Assembly (NCBI GenBank): GCA_013390605.1 | Contig: JACAUB010000001.1 | Coordinates: 190,077-254,076, forward strand | Source of the DNA: Bacteroidota bacterium | GTDB lineage: Bacteria > Bacteroidota > Bacteroidia > Bacteroidales > Cfx3-03 | DNA: 64,000 bases | Reading direction: 5' to 3' | In this document: piece after piece, positions 8,610-18,100 of the stretch | How the letters are laid out: the number at the start of each line of letters is the position of its first letter | Position numbering within the stretch: the first letter of the stretch is position 1 | Program-made: the position numbers and the translations under genes | Notes under the pieces: model-generated | Databases searched by the model: none | What the model saw: only the letters and a program-made list of their open reading frames with translations | Told to the model about the DNA's origin: nothing

Positions 8610-9479
8610 TTAAAGAATATTCATCAATTGTTCCTTGATTTTTTCCAGCTCGTCTTTCATCTGAACAACTAACTTCTGGATATCAGCATCGTTTGCTTTC
8701 GATCCCATGGTGTTGATCTCGCGACCGAGTTCCTGAGTGATAAATCCAAGTTTCTTTCCTTGTGATCCTTCTTCTTTCAGCGTATTGAGAAAGTAGTTGA
8801 TATGTTTGTTTAAGCGAACTTTTTCTTCTGTAATATCGAGTTTCTCTATGTAATAGATCAACTCTTGTTCAAAACGGTTGGGATCGATCTTTGAAGGATC
8901 GGTCATCTCCTCGATATCTTTTTGTATTCTTTCGCGGAGGGTCGCCACTCTTGCTTTTTCGAAAGGAATAACCTCTTCTGCATATTTTTTTATCAGGCCA
9001 ATGCGGTAGGTAAAATCTTTTTCTAACAACGCACCTTCTTCAATTCTGAATTTATCGGCAAGAACTAACGCTTCGTCAATGGCTTTTATTACATGACCCC
9101 ATTCGTCTTCGTCAATCTCCTCACGACAGGTTTTTAGAACATCCGGCATTTTTAAAACCATAGGTAGAAGTTCTGCTTTCTCGCCAACCTCTTCGGCTAA
9201 TGCTTTTAACTCATTGTAATAATGAATAGCAAGGGGTTTATTGATGGTGTAATTTGATTGGTCTCCTGAAATTTCTACGGAAAGATAAAAATCTATTTTC
9301 CCTCTTTCAAGTATTTTGGCCAGTTCAGATCTGATCTCCAGATCCTTTTCCTTGTATGTGCCTGGCATTTTAATCGATGCATCAAGCTGTTTGCTGTTAA
9401 GTGACTTGACTTCTACAGTTATTTTCTTTCCGGGAAGTTCAACAATAGCCTTTCCAAACCCGGTCATTGATTTAATCAT
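8610..9479 (-). CDS. yicC: YicC family endoribonuclease
   Basis: YicC/YloC family, known in other bacteria as an endoribonuclease. The N-terminus IKSMTGFGKAIVELPGKKITVEVKSLNS is cut here to its key parts: SMTGFG and EVKSLNSK. The C-terminal DUF1732 part ends with LNTLKEEGSQGKKLGFITQELGREINTMGSKAND-like sequence (key: GKKLGFITQE, REINTMGSKA). 289 residues is the usual length. First gene of the yicC-gmk-nadD operon, with a TAnnTTTG-type promoter element directly upstream. Confidence 0.94.
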   Translation of the reverse strand: MIKSMTGFGKAIVELPGKKITVEVKSLNSKQLDASIKMPGTYKEKDLEIRSELAKILERGKIDFYLSVEISGDQSNYTINKPLAIHYYNELKALAEEVGEKAELLPMVLKMPDVLKTCREEIDEDEWGHVIKAIDEALVLADKFRIEEGALLEKDFTYRIGLIKKYAEEVIPFEKARVATLRERIQKDIEEMTDPSKIDPNRFEQELIYYIEKLDITEEKVRLNKHINYFLNTLKEEGSQGKKLGFITQELGREINTMGSKANDADIQKLVVQMKDELEKIKEQLMNIL

Positions 9480-9496
9480 TGGGTAGTTATTTTCGG

Positions 9497-9504
9497 CAAA
9501 GATA
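9497..9504 (-). promoter_or_regulatory. -7 element upstream of yicC
   Basis: Read on the minus strand this is TATCTTTG, a match to the Bacteroidota -7 consensus TAnnTTTG, 18 bases before the yicC start. No clear TTG element was found at the -33 position, so support is partial. A very short 5' leader would result. Confidence 0.4.
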
Positions 9505-9572
9505 CAAACCTGCGCTTTTCATTGCTCAGTTTTCTTTCTCTTCATCTTTTTTGTAGATAGTTTTCTAAAAGG

Positions 9573-9605
9573 TTGTCAATAAATGAAACAGTTTCTTTAT
9601 ATTTG
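9573..9605 (+). promoter_or_regulatory. Promoter upstream of the phospholipase D-like gene
   Basis: TTG at 9573-9575 and TATATTTG at 9598-9605 are separated by 22 bases, close to the Bacteroidota TTG-N19-TAnnTTTG arrangement. It would give a 5' leader of about 25 bases before the ATG at 9639. Confidence 0.45.
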
Positions 9606-9638
9606 GTTCAATAGAAAAAGCGTATAAGCTGAAATAAT

Positions 9639-10715
9639 ATGACAACTAAACCAAACTATAAATTCAAACTATTTACTCAACCTCCTCGTCTCTATGAGGC
9701 TATGATTGAGGATATAAGAGGGGCTAAGGAGTATGTTTATCTGGAACTGTATCGTTTTACGCAAGATAAAATAGGCATCATGTTTAGAGATGCTTTAATT
9801 GCAAGGGCAAAAGAAAAAGTCAAAATCCGATTACTGATTGACTCATGGGGTGGTACTACAAATGCTGCTTTTTTTGATGATTTGGTGAGTTTGGGAGGCG
9901 AGGTTCGATTCTTTAAAAAAATTAGATTCTCTTTCGACTTCTTTACCCGGAATCATCGACGAAACCATAGGAAATTACTTTTGATTGATGATAATATAAG
10001 TTATATCGGGTCGGCAAATATTGCAGCACACTCTTTACATTGGCGAGAGTTGACGTTGCGACTAGAGGGAGGGTTGGCTCCACTTTTTCGGCGTACCTTT
10101 AATAAGAGTTTTAAAAACTTCAACCGATATGTCTTTTTTAAATTCTCTTATAATAAAACTATTTTTCATCATGGGTATGAAATTGTCCAGGACAGTCCTT
10201 CTATTTATCGGCAGCAGATAAAAAAGAAACTTGAGAACCTGATTTTAAAAGCTAAGAAATCGGTAATTATTGAGACACCCTATTTCCTGCCGGGATATAT
10301 GTTGCGTAAGCGATTGATGGATGCCGCCCGACGAGGCGTGAGGGTAGTTATTATGATGCCATGGAGAAGTGATGTGCGTTCAGTTGATTTACTAAGCAGT
10401 AAATACTTTGGTCTTTTTTATAATAGCGATGTGAAGCTACTTTTTTATCGTCCGACAAATTTACATGCTAAATGTATTTTAATTGATGATGAGGTTTTTG
10501 GGGTAGGATCTTCAAATTTTGATTATCGGAGTTTTCGTTATCAGCATGAAATAATGCTTTTCGGACGTGATGAAGCTATTGTTGCAGCCATTAATCATCA
10601 TTTAAATGAATCGTTGAGTGGCTGTTCTCCATTTGATTACGAGCATTGGATGCGTAGGCCAGCCATCGAAAAGTTTTTTGGATGGCTCTTACTACCATTC
10701 AGACATATGTTTTAA
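9639..10715 (+). CDS. Phospholipase D-like protein, cardiolipin synthase type
   Basis: Two HKD phospholipase D motifs are intact: H110-R-K112-L-L-L-I-D117 followed by GSANIA, and H276-A-K278-C-I-L-I-D283 followed by GSSNFDYRSF. This is the arrangement of ClsB/ClsC-type cardiolipin synthases, which transfer a phosphatidyl group between phospholipids. Unlike ClsA there are no N-terminal transmembrane segments; the 358-residue protein appears cytoplasmic or peripheral. It could alternatively act on another phosphodiester. It stands alone between divergent yicC and the convergent heat-shock gene. Confidence 0.85.
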   Translation: MTTKPNYKFKLFTQPPRLYEAMIEDIRGAKEYVYLELYRFTQDKIGIMFRDALIARAKEKVKIRLLIDSWGGTTNAAFFDDLVSLGGEVRFFKKIRFSFDFFTRNHRRNHRKLLLIDDNISYIGSANIAAHSLHWRELTLRLEGGLAPLFRRTFNKSFKNFNRYVFFKFSYNKTIFHHGYEIVQDSPSIYRQQIKKKLENLILKAKKSVIIETPYFLPGYMLRKRLMDAARRGVRVVIMMPWRSDVRSVDLLSSKYFGLFYNSDVKLLFYRPTNLHAKCILIDDEVFGVGSSNFDYRSFRYQHEIMLFGRDEAIVAAINHHLNESLSGCSPFDYEHWMRRPAIEKFFGWLLLPFRHMF

Positions 10716-10771
10716 AATAAAATTATTTTTGGAAGCCAGTACGGTTAGTAATTTTACTGTTTCCTGATAAT

Positions 10772-10809
10772 AACAAACGAGGACTGAAATTCTTCAGCCC
10801 TCGTTTGTT
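10772..10809. terminator. Bidirectional terminator between the PLD-like and hsp20 genes
   Basis: AACAAACGAGG-ACTGAA pairs with TTCAG-CCCTCGTTTGTT, giving a long near-perfect hairpin with a four-base loop and A/T tracts on both sides. It serves the two convergent genes. Confidence 0.8.
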
Positions 10810-10828
10810 TGTGAACTCGATTTTAAAA

Positions 10829-11233
10829 TTATGAGATTGAGATCTCTTTTTTTACCATCAACTCTGCCTTGCGTGGTAGCGTGATTGTTAAGATACCGTT
10901 TTCAAATTGGGCCCCCACCTTTTCCTGATCAATTGAGCGTGGTAGCGTGAAAGAGCGTTCGAAAGATGTTTTAACAAATTCACGCCTGTTAAATTTCACA
11001 TCTTCTTCTTTGGTCTCGATCTCAGCCGAAATCGTAAGCGTATTATTTTCGATAGCTATTTTAACATCTTCTTTGGTATATCCCGGAATAGCTACCTGGA
11101 TTTGGAATGTCTCCTTATTATCGATTACGTTTACGGCGGGTTCATAGCTGCTAACTAAGTTATTACTGTTTCGTGCAAAGAAATCGTCTAATAAGTTAGC
11201 AAATGCTGGTTGATTCCATCTTACAAGTGTCAT
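10829..11233 (-). CDS. Small heat-shock protein, Hsp20/alpha-crystallin family
   Basis: ATP-independent holdase chaperone. The 134-residue protein has an alpha-crystallin domain from about residue 35 (YEPAVNVIDNKETFQIQVAIPG) to residue 125, with the AFENGILTITLP-like signature seen as QFENGILTITLPR, then a short C-terminal tail that ends in KEISIS, which contains an IxI-like element (ISIS). Length and start (ATG at 11233) fit. A purine/T-rich stretch including AGGAGG-like bases precedes the start on the minus strand (complement of 11236-11243), unusual for this phylum and possibly a real ribosome-binding site. Confidence 0.93.
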   Translation of the reverse strand: MTLVRWNQPAFANLLDDFFARNSNNLVSSYEPAVNVIDNKETFQIQVAIPGYTKEDVKIAIENNTLTISAEIETKEEDVKFNRREFVKTSFERSFTLPRSIDQEKVGAQFENGILTITLPRKAELMVKKEISIS

Positions 11234-11484
11234 GACTTGGTCCTCCTTTTATTAATTATTATTTGTTTTTGTTTATTTTTAATGTTTGTTCGATGCTGTA
11301 TTTTCAATCTTTATACCAAACCTGTTTTATGCTTATTAAATGATAAAGTATAGACAAAATGACACTATAGTATTGATAATAAGAGACATAATGGCTTGTT
11401 TGTTTGAGCCTAACCTGCTAATTTGTCAATCAGGAGGTTGTTTTTCATCGTATTAAAGCTTAAGTTTGACCCAAAATAAAATTT

Positions 11485-12141
11485 ATGTTTTCTGAAGTTC
11501 GCACTTTACTCTTTAAAGACCTCTCTCTCGAATTAAGAAGAATGCATCATTTGAATGGATTACTTCTTTTTGTGTTAGGAACTGTATTCTTGTGCTTCTT
11601 AAGCTTTAGTAGTGGCCTCGACAAGGAAAAGTGGAATGCGCTATTTTGGATTATTCAATTATTTGCAGCTATTCAAGCCTCGGGGCATAGTTTTTCGGGA
11701 GAACATACCAACCGCCATATTTATTATTATTGTGTTGCATCGCCAATATCGGTACTGCTTTCTAAAACGATTTTTAATTTTTGTCTTTTATTAATTACCG
11801 GATTTGGATCATTTTTCTCTTTTTGGCTATTATTAGGCATTCCTTCTGCTTCTATATTAAACTTTTTGTTGATTATCATTGTTGCTTCTTTCGGTTTTGC
11901 CTCCATTTTAACATTGGTTTCGGCAATTGCATGGCGGGCTGGGCATAATTTCAGTTTAATGGCGATTCTTAGTTTTCCGGTGATGTATCCTTTTATTATA
12001 ACACTGATGAAAACGAGTTTGCTTTCATTGAACAACGCATCTTTCAACATAATGAGCGGCTATGTGCTGGTGCTTTTCCTGATCTCTTTTTTAGCGATAG
12101 CATTAGGGGTTATTTTGTTCCCTTATTTATGGAAAGAGTAA
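11485..12141 (+). CDS. ccmB: CcmB family heme-export membrane protein
   Basis: Integral membrane subunit of the CcmAB(C) transporter that releases holo-CcmE during cytochrome c maturation (System I). The N-terminus LLFKDLSLELRR followed by six hydrophobic segments in 218 residues is typical of CcmB. The ATPase partner CcmA is not next to it here, which is unusual compared with proteobacterial operons. It is 66 bases upstream of ccmC and in the same direction. Confidence 0.88.
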   Translation: MFSEVRTLLFKDLSLELRRMHHLNGLLLFVLGTVFLCFLSFSSGLDKEKWNALFWIIQLFAAIQASGHSFSGEHTNRHIYYYCVASPISVLLSKTIFNFCLLLITGFGSFFSFWLLLGIPSASILNFLLIIIVASFGFASILTLVSAIAWRAGHNFSLMAILSFPVMYPFIITLMKTSLLSLNNASFNIMSGYVLVLFLISFLAIALGVILFPYLWKE

Positions 12142-12207
12142 TTTTTGGACTTGATATAATTGTATGTAAAACATTAAAGTTGTAAAATAAATTAAGCTTT
12201 TGAATCA

Positions 12208-12864
12208 ATGAAGAAGATGTGGTGGAAAATTTTAGGCGTCATTTTAGTGGGATACGGCCTGATTGCAGGATTGGTTGTCCCTGTTCCTGATTTGCCGGTA
12301 ATTCATGAATCTATCCGAAATCTCTTTTACCATGTTTGTATGTGGTTTGCTATGTTGACCTTGCTTTCTGTTAGTGTGGTTAATGCGGTTCGTTATTTAT
12401 CCGGGTTTAACATGCACTTTGATCACAGGTCGGTAGTAGCTGCGTCAACAGGTATTTTCTTTGGATTGCTTGGTATAACCACCGGAAGTCTTTGGGCTCG
12501 TGTAACATGGGGCGCTTTTTGGACTAACGACCCACAATTAAATGGTGCTGCTGTGAGTTTATTGATCTATGCTTCTTATTTTGTGTTGCGAAACTCAATG
12601 ACTGATACTGAAAAAAGAGCCCGGATTTCTGCGGTATACAATATCTTTGCCTTTACAATGATGGTTCTTTTTCTTCTAATTCTGCCTAAGCTGGCTCAAG
12701 GTTCTATTCACCCGGGTAAAGGTGGAAATCCGATGGCACTAATAGGCCTGGATGCAACCATGCGACTTGTTTTTTATCCGGCTGTCATTGGATGGGTGAC
12801 GATGGGAATTTGGTTGTACAGTCTGAAGTTGAGAATTCGTTTAATTAGCGAAGCAAGAGATTAG
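12208..12864 (+). CDS. ccmC: Cytochrome c maturation protein CcmC (heme lyase-type)
   Basis: Membrane protein of the heme-handling family that loads heme onto CcmE. The tryptophan-rich WWD-type region is visible as TTGSLWARVTWGAFWTNDPQ (key: WA, WGAFW, ND) near residues 88-107, with six transmembrane segments and conserved periplasmic histidines (YHVCMWF near residue 31; HPGKGGNP near residue 171). 218 residues is the usual size. It sits between ccmB and the CcmD-like gene. Confidence 0.93.
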   Translation: MKKMWWKILGVILVGYGLIAGLVVPVPDLPVIHESIRNLFYHVCMWFAMLTLLSVSVVNAVRYLSGFNMHFDHRSVVAASTGIFFGLLGITTGSLWARVTWGAFWTNDPQLNGAAVSLLIYASYFVLRNSMTDTEKRARISAVYNIFAFTMMVLFLLILPKLAQGSIHPGKGGNPMALIGLDATMRLVFYPAVIGWVTMGIWLYSLKLRIRLISEARD

Positions 12865-12945
12865 AATATGTTTCAATCTAATAAAATAATTATGTTAGAA
12901 ACCGAATATCGGTAGCGGTTAAATCATCATTTTTAAGTTATCATT

Positions 12946-13077
12946 ATGGAATCAAAAATATTTGTTGTCATTGCTGTTATTGGTGTTATTTTTATAGGTC
13001 TGACCATTTGGCTATTTAAGTTGGATCGTAAAGTGTCAAAACTTGAAAAGGATCAACCGCAGAATGTGAAGGATTAA
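12946..13077 (+). CDS. CcmD-like small membrane protein
   Basis: A 43-residue ORF between ccmC and ccmE: MESKIFVVIAVIGVIFIGLT, then IWLFKLDRKVSKLEKDQ and a short polar tail. It has one N-terminal transmembrane helix and a charged cytoplasmic tail, the shape of CcmD, which stabilises the CcmABC-CcmE complex. Size, topology and exact position in the gene order support the call although CcmD sequences are too short for a firm family match. It is easily missed because of its length. Confidence 0.75.
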   Translation: MESKIFVVIAVIGVIFIGLTIWLFKLDRKVSKLEKDQPQNVKD

Positions 13078-13105
13078 TTATTGATAGTTTAACATTTAAA
13101 AGAAT

Positions 13106-13519
13106 ATGAAACCCTTACATATCATTTTAATAATTGTTGTTATTGCCGCCATTGGCGTGGTTATAAGCACCATGGTTAATTCATCTACCTATGGTGATTT
13201 TGCTTTAGCAAAAAAGAATCAGGGTTCTGATTATCAGATCATAGGGAAGCTGAACACGAAGAAAGCCATCATCTTCGATGCGAAAAAGGCTGAAAATGGC
13301 TTTTCATTTTTCATGAAAGATAGTAAAGGAATTGAGATGAAAGTTTTATATAGCGGAGCTAAACCCACTGATTTTGAAAAATCCGATCAGGTTGTAGTTA
13401 CAGGAGCTATTGCTGATACTGTGTTTGTTGCAAAAACACTTTTGTTGAAATGTCCTTCTAAATATAACAATAAAAAAACTCCTGTCTCATTTGGAGAAAA
13501 GGAGTTTAAAGAAAAATAA
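13106..13519 (+). CDS. ccmE: Cytochrome c maturation chaperone CcmE, cysteine (CxxxY) type
   Basis: Periplasmic heme chaperone anchored by an N-terminal transmembrane helix (about residues 4-25) with an OB-fold (about 35-115). Classical CcmE binds heme through a histidine in HxxxY. Here the corresponding segment reads LLLKCPSKYN near residue 115, so the ligand position is a cysteine (CxxxY). Cys-type CcmE has been described in sulfate reducers and archaea. The 137-residue length is typical. It is the last gene in the cluster: ccmF and ccmH are not in the window, and the next gene is convergent with a 12-base gap. Confidence 0.9.
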   Translation: MKPLHIILIIVVIAAIGVVISTMVNSSTYGDFALAKKNQGSDYQIIGKLNTKKAIIFDAKKAENGFSFFMKDSKGIEMKVLYSGAKPTDFEKSDQVVVTGAIADTVFVAKTLLLKCPSKYNNKKTPVSFGEKEFKEK

Positions 13520-13531
13520 AAATATTTAAAC

Positions 13532-14065
13532 TTATCTGTCAAAATATGGGCTTTTTGATGAAACACTTAATGGAATGCATAAAGTAGGTCCAACTTCTTC
13601 TCCCAGAAAGTTTAATTCTTTTACGGCTTGTCCTGCCGAAAACATAATCCGGTTATCAATGCGGTGATCAGCAGCAATGCTTACGGCTGCTCCTGCAGCT
13701 ATACCCAGATCAATCGAATTGAAAGCGCAAGGAGCATCCTTAAATGCAAGTTTATCCGTACAGGTATCAAATCCACAGTTTCCACAATTATTCATACCCA
13801 GTGGTTCAATCCTGGTTGCTAAGATGATAACAACTTCTGAATTTAGTATGTTTTTAGCATCCCGGGCATAGAATTTAAGTCCATCTCCTTCCGCCATTTC
13901 GTTCATCTTTTTGGCCAGAATCTTTAAATCTTCGCCTGAAATCTTTCCAAGAATCAATGTGTCGCGACCTCTTCCTTTTGGTGCGGTGCGTGCAGCGGTG
14001 AGCATTAGATTTGCAACTTCCTGAACTGTTGTTTGTCGTATTTCATTCTCAAATTGAATAGCCAT
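13532..14065 (-). CDS. Ferredoxin-domain protein of the DUF2148 family
   Basis: Uncharacterised family (COG4739). The 178-residue protein from the ATG at 14065 has a cysteine cluster C-x2-C-x4-C ... C in GMNNCGNCGFDTCTDKLAFKDAPC (key: NCGNCGFDTC and APC), consistent with an iron-sulfur cluster; the N-terminal half resembles a nitroreductase-like fold (LMLTAARTAPKGRGRD). Function is unknown; homologues are found mainly in anaerobes and facultative anaerobes. A TTG-free longer reading frame up to 14155 exists but its first 30 residues have no family match. It is convergent with ccmE. Confidence 0.75.
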   Translation of the reverse strand: MAIQFENEIRQTTVQEVANLMLTAARTAPKGRGRDTLILGKISGEDLKILAKKMNEMAEGDGLKFYARDAKNILNSEVVIILATRIEPLGMNNCGNCGFDTCTDKLAFKDAPCAFNSIDLGIAAGAAVSIAADHRIDNRIMFSAGQAVKELNFLGEEVGPTLCIPLSVSSKSPYFDR

Positions 14066-14189
14066 TTGCTTTTTTTGGGCTAAAATACAACAATTCTTTT
14101 GTGGAAAATAATCAGATGTTGCATAGCCAATAAAAGAGTTGAAATCAGATTTCAATACAGTGTTTAGTTTTTGAGATTTGGATTTTGAT

Positions 14190-14197
14190 TACTTTTG
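14190..14197 (+). promoter_or_regulatory. -7 element upstream of the 14.2 kb membrane protein gene
   Basis: TACTTTTG matches TAnnTTTG and lies 17 bases before the ATG at 14214. The nearest TTG on the 5' side is closer than the usual 19-base spacing, so this is a partial match. Confidence 0.35.
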
Positions 14198-14213
14198 CAA
14201 AAAAAATATTTTT

Positions 14214-14660
14214 ATGCTTGATCAATTGCCCGGCGAAGAAGATCCAAAACCGATGCCTGTAACCAGACCAAAGGGATTGTTGTTTATATGTATACTTACC
14301 TTTATTTTTAGTGGGTTATCGCTTATCTCTTTCTTTTTCTGCAGCCTGTTTTATTCATACTTACCCGAAATTATAAAAAATTCACCTTTCACAAAAGATG
14401 TTCCGGGAATTGAGGGACTGGCCGGTGCAAGTATTTGGTTCTATATTCTAAATACTTTGTTATATGGTGTCAGTCTGGCAGGCGCTATTTTAATGTTATT
14501 GACTAAGAAAGTTGGATTTCATCTGTATGCCGTTTCGCAGTTGTTGTTACTGATCATTCCCATGGTGTTTATACAAGGGTATAAAAGCGACTTTTCAGGA
14601 TTTGCACTAACCGGAATATTTATTCTTCTTTATGCCTCTTATATGCGAATGATGAAGTAA
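14214..14660 (+). CDS. Small membrane protein of unknown function
   Basis: A 148-residue protein with about four hydrophobic segments: after a short polar N-terminus (LDQLPGEEDPKP), helices at roughly 22-45, 70-95, 103-120 and 125-145. I do not recognise a characterised family. The ATG at 14214 is chosen over the TTG at 14178 because the -7 promoter element lies between them. It is divergent from the DUF2148 gene and separated from the SusC operon by 460 bases. Confidence 0.6.
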   Translation: MLDQLPGEEDPKPMPVTRPKGLLFICILTFIFSGLSLISFFFCSLFYSYLPEIIKNSPFTKDVPGIEGLAGASIWFYILNTLLYGVSLAGAILMLLTKKVGFHLYAVSQLLLLIIPMVFIQGYKSDFSGFALTGIFILLYASYMRMMK

Positions 14661-14787
14661 TTATGTTTTTTACTTAAATTATATTGATTTTTTAAAAGTT
14701 GAACACGTAATTTTTAAAGTTACTTATTGAAATGAGGGTTTTTCATTAAAAGAACCTAGCGGTTTAAAAAAAAACCAAAAAAAAAGT

Positions 14788-14817
14788 TTGTTTTACTGCT
14801 TATATGCTGTATTTTAG
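14788..14817 (+). promoter_or_regulatory. Candidate promoter of the first SusC operon
   Basis: TTG at 14788-14790, then exactly 19 bases, then TATTTTAG at 14810-14817, one base off the TAnnTTTG consensus. It would produce a leader of about 300 bases before the SusC start at 15121, containing a short ORF and a hairpin. Confidence 0.45.
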
Positions 14818-14865
14818 CAAGCTCAATCACAAGAACTATTAACTACTACTCTAACTACTTTTGCT

Positions 14866-14964
14866 ATGAAGACTACTGGTGAGTTTGTAAAAACATTCAT
14901 TCACTGTTCTCAACCGAGACAGTTAGATTTCCTGATTGTTTATTTTATTGCCTTTAAACCCTAG
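14866..14964 (+). CDS. Possible leader ORF ahead of the first SusC operon
   Basis: A 32-residue ORF starting MKTTGEFVKTFIHC whose TAG stop (14962-14964) lies inside the 5' arm of the hairpin at 14956-14983. Such an overlap is what a transcription attenuator would show. There is no family match and no striking codon run, so it may be chance. Confidence 0.3.
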   Translation: MKTTGEFVKTFIHCSQPRQLDFLIVYFIAFKP

Positions 14965-14984
14965 TTTATTCGTTAGGGGTTTTC
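14956..14984 (+). terminator. Hairpin in the leader of the first SusC operon
   Basis: AAACCCTA at 14956-14963 pairs with TTAGGGGTTTT at 14973-14983 (one bulge), followed by a short T-rich stretch. It may stop transcription of the leader or of the upstream gene. The rest of the 14661-15120 gap is A+T-rich and shows no other gene. Confidence 0.5.
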
Positions 14985-15120
14985 TGCATGCTATTATTAT
15001 ATTTCACAATAATAGGTAGTCATCTGATATACTTAAAAATTTTGGGCTATCGTATATGGCCATCTTTATATACACTATCACAAATCATAAATCACGCAAA
15101 ACACTAATCAAACACTAATT

Positions 15121-18100
15121 ATGAGAAAGTTTACCCTTTTGCTTGTATTACTTCTATTCGGAGGAATTCAGGCAGTTCTTGCTCAAAGAACGATCTCGGG
15201 AGTAATCACGAGTTCCCAGGATGGCAGTGCCATTCCTGGTGTTACTATTCTTGTTAAGGAAGCAACTAAAGTTGGTGCTTTAAGCGACCTGAACGGAAAG
15301 TATATCTTAAAAGTTCCGGCAAACGCAAAAACGCTTCGCTTTACCTTTATTGGTATGAAAACAAAAGAAGTTACATTAACTTCTAGTAACGATTTAAATG
15401 TTTCGTTGGATCCTGATGTTACACAACTCGAAGGTGTTGTTGTAACAGCTATCGGTATCAAACGCTCTCAAAAGGCATTAGGTTATGCTGCTAATACAGT
15501 TTCATCAGCTGATATTACAGCTACCGGTAACAGAAGTGCCTTAAATGCACTCCAGGGAAAAGTAGCCGGTGTTGAAATCTCTTCAGCATCAGGATCTCCC
15601 GGAGCTTCAACACGTGTTATTATGCGTGGTTTCTCTTCACTGGGTGGCTCAAATCAACCATTGTATGTTGTTGATGGTGTGCCGGTCAACAATCAGCAAA
15701 CTGGTTCGTCACAAGACATCAATGGTGGTTTAGACTTTGGTAACCGCGGTAATGATATTAACCCAGATGATATAGAATCAGTTACAATCCTTAAAGGGGG
15801 TTCTGCTACTGCTTTATACGGTTCGAGAGCTGCTTCAGGTGTAATTGTTATTTCTACAAAGAATGGTTCTAAGGCTAATAACAAAGTAAAAGTTGAGGTT
15901 TCATCAACTACTACTTTCGATACGCCACTTCGTTTGCCGGTTATGCAAAATGAATTTGGTCAGGGATGGTATGACCGTAATGGTGGTTTATCTGATTTAC
16001 AGGAAAATGGTAGTTGGGGTCCACGATTTGATGGTAAGATTCGTAAATGGGGATTTGTGGTTGATAATCAACAACAAATAAAACCGTATGTTGCTTTACC
16101 AAATAATATAAAAGACTTCTTTGATGTTGGTAAAAACTTTAATAATACAGTTGCAATCTCTAATGGTGACGAAAATAAGAGTTATTACATGTCGTTTGGT
16201 AATATCAATTCTGATGGTATCATGCCTACTGATGCTGACTCTTACAAAAGAAATAACATTTCATTACGTGGTTCTACTAAATTCTTAAAGATATTCAATG
16301 CCTCAGGATCTTTGAATTATGTAAGAAAAGACTCTAAGTATGCAGCTACAGGCCAGCAACAATCAGCTTTAGATGGTCTTTGGCAGACTCCACGTGATAT
16401 TAGCCTCGTTGATATGAAGGACTATAATAACAAGTTCAATAATATCGATAACTATTTTACAATATTTGCACAAAATCCATATTATGTTTTAAGCGAACAT
16501 GGAAACAAGTTTGTGGATAATAGAATTTTTGGAAATATTAGTCTTGATGCAAAAGTATTGCCATGGTTAACTGCTACTTTTAAAGCGGGTAGCGATGTTG
16601 CAAACAGTACATTAAAAACATGGCGTGCAATTACTATACCTTCAAGAGCAGATTATACCAAAGATATTGGTCGTGTAGGTGAAAATTCATATTATTCGTC
16701 TGAATTAAATACCGACTTCTTCTTATCGATTAACAAAGATTTTAGTCGTGATTTCACTTTCTCAGCTATTTTAGGTCATAACTTCAACCAGCGCGAAGCA
16801 CGTACACAGACTTCTCAGGTAATCGGACTGGATATTCCATTCTATTATAATCTGGCTAACAGTTCAGCTACTCCTACAGTTACAGAATATATTTCAAAAC
16901 GTAGGCTGGTAGGTGCATACGGTAGTGTTGATTTTGGATACAAAAACATGCTGTTTTTAAATATGTCTGCCCGTAATGACTGGTCATCTACATTACCATC
17001 AGCTAACCGTTCGTTTTTCTACCCAAGTGTAAGTGGAAGTTTTGTATTTTCAGAACTGTTGAAAAGTAAAGATATTTTATCTTTTGGTAAAATTCGTGCA
17101 GGTATAGCTCAAACAGGAAAAGATGCAGAGCCATATCAAATCTTTCCATATTTAGTACAAACTGCACTTTCTGATGGCTATCGTGGTTTGAATTTTCCTT
17201 TGGCAGGAGGTGTAAACGGATTTACTGTATCTAATATTATTGGTAATGATAAGTTGAAGCCGGAAATCTCTACTGACTATGAAGTTGGTACTGATTTAAA
17301 GTTCTTCAACAATAGAATTGCTTTAGACGTAGCAGTGTATAATAAAACTGTTAACGATCTAATCTGGACATCAACCATTCCTTCTACTACTGGTTTTACT
17401 GCTCAAACCCAGAACTTAGGTAAAATTACCAATAAGGGTATTGAAATTAATCTCTCATTTACTCCGATTCGTACAAGAGATTTTGAGTGGGAAGTATTTG
17501 GAAACTTTAGTAAAAACAAAAATTTACTGGTTAGTTTGACTTCTGGACTCGATCAGATTTCGCTGGGCGGAACTTCATCAATAGGTTTTGTTGCTCGTCC
17601 GGGTCAACCCCTGGGGCTGTTCGAAGGTACTGTGCCAGCAACTGATCCTAATGGCCGTCCTATTGTAAATGCTCAAGGATTACCGGTATTTAAAGATACT
17701 AAAGAAATTCTTGGTTCATCACAAAATGATTACAGAATTGGTGGAGGAACATCACTAACCTATAAGGGTGTCCGACTTCATCTCGCAATTGATTATCGTA
17801 AAGGTGGTTTGATGTATTCACGTACTGCAGAAATGATGTACTTTACCGGAAATGCACCTCAGACAACTTATAATGATCGCCAACCATGGATTATCCCAAA
17901 TTCTGTTCAGAATATAGGCACCGCAGATAAACCTGTATATGTTGAGAATACAACACCTATATCAGGTTTTAGTAATAACCTGAATTTATACTACAATCAG
18001 ACCTATAATGCAGGTTTAGGTGGAAGATATGCATTAATGGATAAAACATTCTTTAAATTGAGAGAAGTAAGTTTATCATATTCTTTACCTAAGAAATTAT

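Noticed and set aside
13476-13507. AAACTCCT/AGGAGTTT hairpin at the end of ccmE as a terminator
   Set aside because: It is inside the coding sequence and no T-run follows; coding constraint is enough to explain it.
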